From: an uncultured Bacteroidota bacterium
GTDB taxonomy: Bacteria > Bacteroidota > Rhodothermia > Rhodothermales > UBA10348
Reading direction: 5' to 3'
Assembly: GCA_937893205.1 (NCBI GenBank)
Contig: CALBJU010000017.1
Coordinates: forward strand, 1 to 11,867
DNA length: 11,867 bases
A model generated the notes under the pieces. It saw only the letters and a list, made by a program, of their open reading frames with translations. It was not told the DNA's origin and ran no database searches. The first letter of the stretch is position 1. Each line of letters starts with the position of its first letter. This document shows positions 7,235 to 11,867 of this stretch, in pieces. Position numbers and translations under genes: made by a program.

Positions 7235-8617
7235 ATGTCCTATAAAATGGCACTGGCAGGTATTCTTGTTGTTCTTGCCGGCTGTGAGCCGACTCCTGAT
7301 CGTCAGGAAAGCGGTGTTGATTTCGTGGGTGGCGAGCTGATCATCTTCACTGGCGAAGCCGATAGCCCTAATGGTGCCTGGTGCTGGTTCCAGGACGAAC
7401 GTGTTATTGTTGATATCAGTGACCCTGATGATCCCGTTCTGATGTTTACTGCTATTTCGGCGTCAACCGAGGATGTAGCGGAGCAGGGCGACCTGGATTT
7501 TCATTGGTACCGGATTAACACGGATCAAGGCGGTGTTGTCGAGCTCCATGACCGCCTCGGTCAGGATGATCACAATGTCGCGGCCCTATATCAGCTGGAA
7601 AACGGTCAAATAATGGCTCTCTACGCTCGGCATGGGGTTGATAGTACAACCTATATGACCCGTTCAGCCATTCATAACCCTGAAGTTTGGGGTGAGGTTG
7701 ATGCTTACGAGGGAGAGGCCAGAGCAACCTACAATAACCTGCTCACAGCAGGAGTCGGTAGTAAAAAATCGCTTCTCAATTTCTCGCGTACTCGAGGGTG
7801 GGATCCAAATTTCCTACGCTTCGATGCTCAATCCGATAGCTGGAAATATGGTGGCCGATTACTGAACAGCGAGGGGCGTCCATACCTGAAGTACCACGCA
7901 AACGAAGACGGTTCAAAAATACATATCGTCGCAACCGACCAACATCCTCGCGACCACGACAATTCAATCTATCACGGGGTTATGGATGGCGAAGCCCTTT
8001 TGGATTCGCACGGTAGAGTTCTCGATTCGGATTTGAGCGACCAAGAAGCAGTGGGACCGAGTGCACTTACGCTGGTGTTTCAGGGAGATCCGGACAATGT
8101 CGCATGGATGTCTGATGTTGCGCTCGACGAAAGTGGTCAGCCGGTGATTGCATTTTCCGTACAAAAGGATGGTCGTGACAAGGCACGGGGAAGTGCTGGA
8201 TTCGATCACCGATATCATCTCGCTCGATTCTCAGACAGCGCTTGGCAACAGTACGAGATTGCCTTCGCGGGGGAGAGGCTCTATCCATTTGAGGATGATT
8301 ACACCGGATTAGTAGCCATTGACCCAGAGAATGTCAATCGTTTGGTGATATCTACCAATGCTGATCCCGTTTCAGGTGCTCCCCTTATCAGCAGCGCAGA
8401 CAGTACCCGCCATTATGAACTATTTGAAGGTGAATCCAGTGATGGCGGTAAAACCTTTTCCTGGAACGCTCTGACCAGCAACTCAACCGTTGATAACATT
8501 AGGCCTATCATTCCAGTCTGGGAAAGTGATCAACGCGTGGTACTCTGGCTTCGGGGCAGCTATACGACTTATACTGATTTTGACACACAGGTAGTCGGTG
8601 TTGTCCAGACTCGATAA
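7235..8617 (+). CDS. BNR-4 repeat beta-propeller lipoprotein, possible polysaccharide lyase
   Basis: 460 residues from the ATG at 7235. GGAG at 7225-7228 lies 6 nt upstream; the in-frame ATG at 7223 has a purine-rich site only 2 nt away, so it is less likely. A lipoprotein signal (hydrophobic MALAGILVVLAGC, Cys17) precedes a propeller with BNR-4 hallmarks: NGAWCWFQDER (46-56), DHN (112-114), ARHG with His133, FSRTRGWDP (183-191), RPYLKYHANEDG (215-226) and HPRDHDNSIYH (237-247). The family includes secreted sialidase-like propellers and the ulvan lyases of PL24/PL25, in which His and Tyr residues on this face act on sulfated uronate-containing chains. With a sulfatase and a second propeller upstream, a role on a sulfated polysaccharide is reasonable. 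Lyase activity is inference, since I cannot place the catalytic pair with certainty. Confidence 0.83.
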   Translation: MSYKMALAGILVVLAGCEPTPDRQESGVDFVGGELIIFTGEADSPNGAWCWFQDERVIVDISDPDDPVLMFTAISASTEDVAEQGDLDFHWYRINTDQGGVVELHDRLGQDDHNVAALYQLENGQIMALYARHGVDSTTYMTRSAIHNPEVWGEVDAYEGEARATYNNLLTAGVGSKKSLLNFSRTRGWDPNFLRFDAQSDSWKYGGRLLNSEGRPYLKYHANEDGSKIHIVATDQHPRDHDNSIYHGVMDGEALLDSHGRVLDSDLSDQEAVGPSALTLVFQGDPDNVAWMSDVALDESGQPVIAFSVQKDGRDKARGSAGFDHRYHLARFSDSAWQQYEIAFAGERLYPFEDDYTGLVAIDPENVNRLVISTNADPVSGAPLISSADSTRHYELFEGESSDGGKTFSWNALTSNSTVDNIRPIIPVWESDQRVVLWLRGSYTTYTDFDTQVVGVVQTR

Positions 8618-8627
8618 CAGGACGCCA

Positions 8628-8656
8628 GCAATCTCAAACCCCGGGCAATCTCAAAC
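8628..8656 (+). repeat. 12-bp direct repeat
   Basis: GCAATCTCAAAC occurs at 8628-8639 and again at 8645-8656, separated by five bases, just after the BNR-4 gene stop. No element with defined ends is attached to it. It may be a local slippage duplication. Confidence 0.5.
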
Positions 8657-8709
8657 GCCAAGAAGACCTTCCAACCCAACGGTGACTCCAGAATCCAAGG
8701 ACTGTATGC

Positions 8710-8793
8710 GGCGTAGGGCTAGCAGAATGCCGGGCATAAAGCACTGGTAATTCGTAGTGTCGTGGCGCAGCGTAAAATATTGGCCTACGCCAC
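8710..8793. repeat. Nested inverted repeats in the 275-nt gap
   Basis: GGCGTAGG at 8710-8717 is complementary to CCTACGCC at 8784-8791. GTGGCG at 8762-8767 pairs with CGCCAC at 8788-8793, and GCGTA at 8770-8774 pairs with TACGC at 8786-8790. All three compete for the same 3' arm, so alternative hairpins could form in RNA. No U-tract follows, so a simple terminator is unlikely. The rest of the gap from 8618 to 8892 shows no recognisable gene. Confidence 0.35.
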
Positions 8794-8881
8794 CATGAAA
8801 TCTAACATAATCCATTCCAATAACCAGCCGCTGATGAAACTGCTTGACTCAAGTCAGGAGCGCCGGTATATGGACATTTAG
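8762..8881 (+). CDS. Possible short ORF, low support
   Basis: A 39-codon frame runs from GTG 8762 to a TAG ending at 8881, 11 nt before the methyltransferase start (residues include RKILAYATMKSN and LLDSSQERRYMDI). It has no Shine-Dalgarno, no recognisable family and overlaps the inverted repeats. It would also be cut off from the downstream promoter candidate. Listed so that the gap is fully described; it is more probably noncoding. Confidence 0.12.
   Translation: MAQRKILAYATMKSNIIHSNNQPLMKLLDSSQERRYMDI
8844..8872 (+). promoter_or_regulatory. Sigma-70-like promoter with palindrome over the -35 box
   Basis: TTGACT (8844-8849) and TATATG (8867-8872) are 17 nt apart, matching consensus at 5 of 6 and 4 of 6 positions. 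Transcription would begin near 8879, giving a short leader holding only the Shine-Dalgarno AGGGAGA (8880-8886) of the gene at 8893. The -35 is embedded in CTTGA-C-TCAAG (8843-8853) and TGACT-CA-AGTCA (8845-8856), overlapping symmetries that could be an operator. Confidence 0.45.
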
Positions 8882-8892
8882 GGAGACTACAA

Positions 8893-9693
8893 ATGAGCGA
8901 TCTCGAAGCCCGAGTGGAGCGCGAGCGAGAGGCGCACGATGAACGAGATGTATTGGCCGAAAATATCCGAATCAAGGACAAGTTCTCTCACATCTGGTCC
9001 TTTCCCTCTCGAGTCCGATTCTACGACCGGATTGAATCCTATGTGGCGGAAATAGAGGGGATGCACATTCTGGACTTCGGTTGCGGACGAGGTGATACTG
9101 CACTGGCGTATCTCCGAAAGGGTGCTCACGTGTCAGGAATCGATATTTCGACTGTATTTATCGACGATGCCAAGGCCAAAGCTGCTGAGGCTGGATTTTC
9201 TGACGCTCAATACGATTTCAGAGTAATGGATGCCCACGATCTCGATTTTCCAGACAAGACGTTTGACATCGTAATCGGCTTTGGAATTCTTCATCACCTT
9301 GATGCTGACATAGCCCTTCGCGAGATTTATCGTGTTCTGAAATCTGGCGGAAGAGTCCTGTTGCAGGAACCCCTCGCAGACAATCCTCTTCTCAAGTTAT
9401 TTCGTGTGCTAACTCCGAAAGCACGAACAGAAGATGAGGAGCCGTTCTCAGGCAAGGAAGTCAGACGACTTACTTCGTTGGAAGAGTGGCAAACAGAACT
9501 GTTTTTTTGCGGCATTCTCGAGGCACCTGCAGCGATGTTAACCTCGCTACTCATGCCCGCACGACCCGAGAATTGGATCTTGAAACTGACTGATCGAGTA
9601 GAACGCTGGCTTCATAAGAATGAGGTTTTACTCAGCTGGAATCAGTATTTGTGCTTCAATATGCTGAAACGAGAAAAACCGACAACGCCCTGA
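8893..9693 (+). CDS. Class I SAM-dependent methyltransferase
   Basis: 266 residues, soluble. After a charged N-terminal helix (about 5-35) comes a Rossmann-like methyltransferase domain: motif I LDFGCGRGDTALAY (60-73), the acidic loop GIDIS with Asp84 that holds the SAM ribose, VMDAHDLDFPDKTFD (111-125) and FGILHHLDADIALREIYRVL (130-149), then GGRVLLQEP (152-160). The C-terminal third (NPLLKLFRVLTPKARTEDEE, then FSGKEVRRL) resembles Methyltransf_11-type enzymes acting on small molecules or lipids. No substrate can be assigned. AGGGAGA lies 6 nt upstream and supports the ATG. The stop is followed at once by TGA and TAG in the same frame. Only 42 nt separate it from the MOSC gene, so the two are probably co-transcribed from the promoter candidate at 8844. 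Confidence 0.9.
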   Translation: MSDLEARVEREREAHDERDVLAENIRIKDKFSHIWSFPSRVRFYDRIESYVAEIEGMHILDFGCGRGDTALAYLRKGAHVSGIDISTVFIDDAKAKAAEAGFSDAQYDFRVMDAHDLDFPDKTFDIVIGFGILHHLDADIALREIYRVLKSGGRVLLQEPLADNPLLKLFRVLTPKARTEDEEPFSGKEVRRLTSLEEWQTELFFCGILEAPAAMLTSLLMPARPENWILKLTDRVERWLHKNEVLLSWNQYLCFNMLKREKPTTP

Positions 9694-9735
9694 TGATAGT
9701 CCAATCCCCCCAATCACTCCTGCAAACAGAAGAAG

Positions 9736-10239
9736 GTGAAGTTCTTGGACGAATTAAGCCCCCTAAAAGTGCTGTTCGAAACGCTGCCGCAGGTTGGACA
9801 CGTCGAGTGGATTGGTGTGCGGCCCGGACGGGGAGAGGTGATGGTTGTTCTAGAAGAAGTGGAGGTTGATCTTGACGTGGGCCTCGTGGGAGATAGGTTC
9901 AAGGGTCGTCCTGGAAGCGCGCGGCAGGTTACGCTTATTCAGCGAGAGCACTTGAGTGTCATTGCATCGGTTCTTGATCGCCCGGACATCGATCTTTCAT
10001 TGCTTCGGCGAAATATTGTTGTCTCGGGAATAAATCTACTTGCGCTCAAGGACAAGCATTTTCGAATTGGAAGTGCGGTATTGAATTTCACTGGGTTGTG
10101 TCAGCCGTGCAGTAAAATGGAACAAGAGTTAGGGCCAGGAGGCTACAACGCGATGCGTGGGCACGGCGGAATCACTGCCAGTGTGGTGCAGGCAGGAGTG
10201 ATTCGTGTAGGCGATAAAGTGTTCTACGGAAGCAAATGA
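9736..10239 (+). CDS. Stand-alone MOSC domain protein
   Basis: 167 residues. The MOSC domain (molybdenum cofactor sulfurase C-terminal domain) is recognised by VEWIGVRPGRGE (23-34), GLVGDRFKGRPGSARQVTLI (49-68), LLRRNIVVSGINLLALK (89-105), FTGLCQPCSKMEQEL (118-132) and MRGHGGITASVVQAGVIRVG (140-159). Cys122 and Cys125 lie where the family carries its sulfur-handling cysteine. MOSC domains bind molybdenum cofactor or carry sulfur. Short stand-alone members like this are uncharacterised; no molybdoenzyme gene is nearby. The start is uncertain by three codons: GTG 9736 is the first after a stop, but AGAAGG (9731-9736) overlaps it and is better placed, 8 nt, for TTG 9745. Confidence 0.87.
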   Translation: MKFLDELSPLKVLFETLPQVGHVEWIGVRPGRGEVMVVLEEVEVDLDVGLVGDRFKGRPGSARQVTLIQREHLSVIASVLDRPDIDLSLLRRNIVVSGINLLALKDKHFRIGSAVLNFTGLCQPCSKMEQELGPGGYNAMRGHGGITASVVQAGVIRVGDKVFYGSK

Positions 10240-10298
10240 ACTCCAACGACCGAAATTGCGCGAATTTGGTTCATCGTCTGCAGAGCTCGATCAGGCAT

Positions 10299-10335
10299 AA
10301 CACCATTGAATCGAAAATCCTCAAGACGGTGTTTT
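10299..10335 (+). terminator. Terminator-like hairpin after the MOSC gene
   Basis: AACACC (10299-10304) pairs with GGTGTT (10328-10333), with an inner TTGA/TCAA stem (10306-10309 with 10321-10324), small internal bulges and a loop of about eleven bases. A run of four T (10332-10335) follows. The stem is only moderately GC-rich and the T-tract is short, so this is a weak intrinsic terminator at best. It sits 60 nt beyond the MOSC stop. Confidence 0.35.
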
Positions 10336-10422
10336 GCTGATTTGATTCGGTGGGTTTTTGGTTATCTATGCGGCCGCCAAAAATTTCGCTTTAGAAAAAT
10401 ATCTGAAAGTTGGACTTGAATA

Positions 10423-10536
10423 ATGTTGGCATCTGCGCCTCTGGATCTGGAACTTGGCCTCGTCGTGTGCACGCCGCCTGTGGGGCCACCCGGATGGGAG
10501 AGTTCCGACCAATTGAAGTCCATCGATGAGTTGTAA
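10423..10536 (+). CDS. Possible 37-residue ORF upstream of the hydrolase gene
   Basis: ATG 10423 to TAA 10534-10536 encodes 37 residues (begins MLASAPLDLELGLVV, ends DQLKSIDEL, with a central PPVGPPGW). It stops 9 nt before the hydrolase start, and its codons are mixed and plausible. There is no Shine-Dalgarno, signal peptide or known family. It could be a leader or translationally coupled peptide, or a chance frame in the 306-nt gap, whose other content is the hairpin at 10299 and a NotI-type palindrome at 10370-10377. Confidence 0.2.
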   Translation: MLASAPLDLELGLVVCTPPVGPPGWESSDQLKSIDEL

Positions 10537-10545
10537 ATCAACTGT

Positions 10546-11256
10546 ATGTTTGTTTTCCGGTTCTTAATACTGTTCGCCTTGATGATCACGACAGCTCCCG
10601 CAGCACAAGCTTCAGACTGCGTCATATTTCTGCATGGGCTGGCGCGTTCTCGTGCGTCCATGAGCAAAATGGCAGATGCATTCGAGAAATCGGGATACGA
10701 GGTCGTGAACGTAGGTTATCCCTCCCGTAAATACCCCATCGAAGAGCTGTCATCTCGGGCCATTGAAGAGGGACTGGATGGTTGTAGTTCGGGCAGTACG
10801 ATACACTTTGTAACCCACTCGCTTGGCGGAATTCTCGTGAGGTATTATCTGAAGCACGAAAAGATTTCAAACCTAGGCCGAGTGGTGATGATGGCGCCAC
10901 CCAACAAGGGGAGCGCTGTCGTGGATGCCCTTCGTCGAGTCCCTGGATTCAAAGCAATCAATGGTCCTGCAGGACTACAGCTGGGCACCAAGGAAGGCAG
11001 TATTCCCCTGACTCTCGGGCCGGTGCACTATGAAGTTGGCATTGTCGCTGGGACGAAAACGATCAATCCGTTTCTTTCCCAGTACCTTTCAAACCCGGAT
11101 GATGGAAAGGTGTCTGTCGAAAACACGAAAGTGGAGGGCATGACCGATTTTATCACCGTGCAAAAGTCTCATCCGTTCATCATGAGGTCTTCCGAGGTCA
11201 TCGTACAGGCCATTTCGTTCATAAGGTCGGGGAAATTTCTACACTATGAACAATGA
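10546..11256 (+). CDS. Secreted alpha/beta-hydrolase, lipase/esterase-like
   Basis: 236 residues with a Sec signal peptide (about 1-23; MFVFRFLILFALMITT, cleavage after AQA). The mature protein starts at the first beta strand (CVIFLHGLARS) with the oxyanion-type HGL at 30-32. The nucleophile elbow is THSLGG with Ser92, the acid is probably Asp185 or Asp186 (NPDDGKVSVENTKV), and the base is His209 (KSHPFIM), so the catalytic triad order is correct. Motif APPNKGS (117-123) after the nucleophile is typical of lipase-like proteins related to the PGAP1/triacylglycerol lipase group. The likely role is ester hydrolysis in the periplasm or outside the cell; the substrate is unknown. Cys25 and Cys80 are the only cysteines in the mature protein and could form a disulfide. 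No Shine-Dalgarno is visible at the ATG. The gene converges on the TPR gene, with 62 nt between stops and no clear terminator there. Confidence 0.88.
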   Translation: MFVFRFLILFALMITTAPAAQASDCVIFLHGLARSRASMSKMADAFEKSGYEVVNVGYPSRKYPIEELSSRAIEEGLDGCSSGSTIHFVTHSLGGILVRYYLKHEKISNLGRVVMMAPPNKGSAVVDALRRVPGFKAINGPAGLQLGTKEGSIPLTLGPVHYEVGIVAGTKTINPFLSQYLSNPDDGKVSVENTKVEGMTDFITVQKSHPFIMRSSEVIVQAISFIRSGKFLHYEQ

Positions 11257-11318
11257 AAATGAGCGTTTGACCCTAGTCTGGACCTGTCGTGGAATTCCAA
11301 TCGTCATTCGGCGCAACC

Positions 11319-11867
11319 CTAGTTGGATTGAGATTGAATCATTTCCTGAAGTTGCGCCCGAAGCTGAATCACGGATGGATCCTGGGGTGAAAGGGCTAAA
11401 AGATCCTCGGTATAGCGCAAGGCAGCATTCAAACTGCCATTGTCGCGATTGATTGTGGCAAGTGCCATCAGCAAATTCCGACTGTTCGGATTGTGCCCCA
11501 GTGAGCGTTCCAACATCAATAATGCGTTACTGCTGTCACCGATGCTGTTCAGCGCCACCCCATAGATATAGCCAAAGCGCTCATTTCCGGGCTGTGAATT
11601 AGACGCCGCAGCCAGATATTCAACGGCTTCGTCGATGCTTCCTCGTCGCACGAGCAGGAGCCCCAGAGCGTGGTGGCCGTCAGCGGCATCCGGGGAAACT
11701 TCCAACATCTGGCGCAGCAAGCGCTCTCCTTCATCTTCTCGTCCTTGCAACCGAAAAAGATCTGCTAGATTCACATGCGCTTGTACATTCGCGGGGTCAA
11801 TGCGTAGAGCGGCACGATAGGACGCTTCAGCATCATCAAACAGTCCTCGACCGGCATACAGCACTCC
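11319..11867 (-). CDS. TPR-repeat protein, C-terminal part, truncated by the window edge
   Basis: The frame on the - strand is open from the window end to a TAG at 11319-11321, giving about 182 C-terminal residues. At least four or five tetratricopeptide repeats are visible: FDDAEASYRAALRIDPANVQ, GREDEGERLLRQMLEVSPDA, GSIDEAVEYLAAASNSQPGN, SSNALLMLERSLGHNPNS and LNAALRYTEDLLALSPQD. Each shows the Gly/Ala and Pro pattern of TPR helices. TPR arrays bind partner proteins. The style of this end (ALGLLLVRRG, then FGYIYGVALNSIGD) recalls the C-terminus of multihaem-cytochrome TPR proteins of Gammaproteobacteria, but the region that would show haem motifs lies outside the window. The GTG at 11864 is not a credible start, since the gene clearly extends beyond. 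Confidence 0.85.
   Translation of the reverse strand, partial: GVLYAGRGLFDDAEASYRAALRIDPANVQAHVNLADLFRLQGREDEGERLLRQMLEVSPDAADGHHALGLLLVRRGSIDEAVEYLAAASNSQPGNERFGYIYGVALNSIGDSSNALLMLERSLGHNPNSRNLLMALATINRDNGSLNAALRYTEDLLALSPQDPSVIQLRAQLQEMIQSQSN

Noticed and set aside
10420..10520. GC-richer patch as a 6S or SRP-type RNA
   Set aside because: The conserved sequences and pairing of those RNAs could not be matched on either strand.
10362..10667. - strand frame of 101 codons across the gap and the hydrolase start
   Set aside because: It runs antisense over the hydrolase signal peptide, has no family resemblance, and its start lies inside that gene.
11246..11452. + strand frame overlapping the hydrolase stop
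   Set aside because: Most of it is antisense to the clearly coding TPR repeats, and it has no recognisable domain.

Overview
The window reads as chromosomal DNA from a Gram-negative, probably marine and heterotrophic bacterium. This is inferred from lipoprotein, Sec and Tat export signals on many products, a sulfatase beside two secreted beta-propeller proteins of carbohydrate-active type, and protein styles (stand-alone MOSC protein, SpdH-like dehydrogenase, TPR C-terminus) that I associate with Gammaproteobacteria. The phylum call is tentative: there is no rRNA, tRNA or marker gene. Base composition is moderate, and no CRISPR array, transposase or phage gene was seen.

Layout. All genes are on the + strand except the last. 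A 5'-truncated unknown gene (1-341) is followed by a lipoprotein S1 sulfatase (553-2034), a small single-pass membrane protein (2116-2406), a secreted beta-propeller glycosidase-like protein (2530-3519), a two-TM protein with a soluble N-terminal part (3705-4532), a secreted DUF3224-type protein (4623-5153), a Tat-exported SpdH-like FAD dehydrogenase (5287-7152) and a lipoprotein with a BNR-4 propeller (7235-8617). A 275-nt gap holds short repeats and a candidate promoter. It leads into a SAM methyltransferase (8893-9693) and a MOSC protein (9736-10239), which are probably co-transcribed. A second gap of about 306 nt precedes a secreted alpha/beta hydrolase (10546-11256). That gene converges on the C-terminal part of a TPR protein on the - strand (11319-11867).

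How the genes may work together. The sulfatase, the propeller protein and the BNR-4 protein all carry export signals, and together suggest an envelope-attached toolkit for a sulfated polysaccharide. No TonB receptor, SusD-like protein, transporter or regulator is present in the window, so this is at best part of such a locus. The SpdH-like enzyme, methyltransferase, MOSC protein and hydrolase have no obvious pathway link to it.

The most unusual signal is a degenerate intergenic repeat present three times (363-415, 3543-3593, 5164-5216), always in the same orientation and shortly after a stop codon. Its 35-nt core aligns without gaps, with 22 positions identical in all three copies. I could not assign it to a known element.
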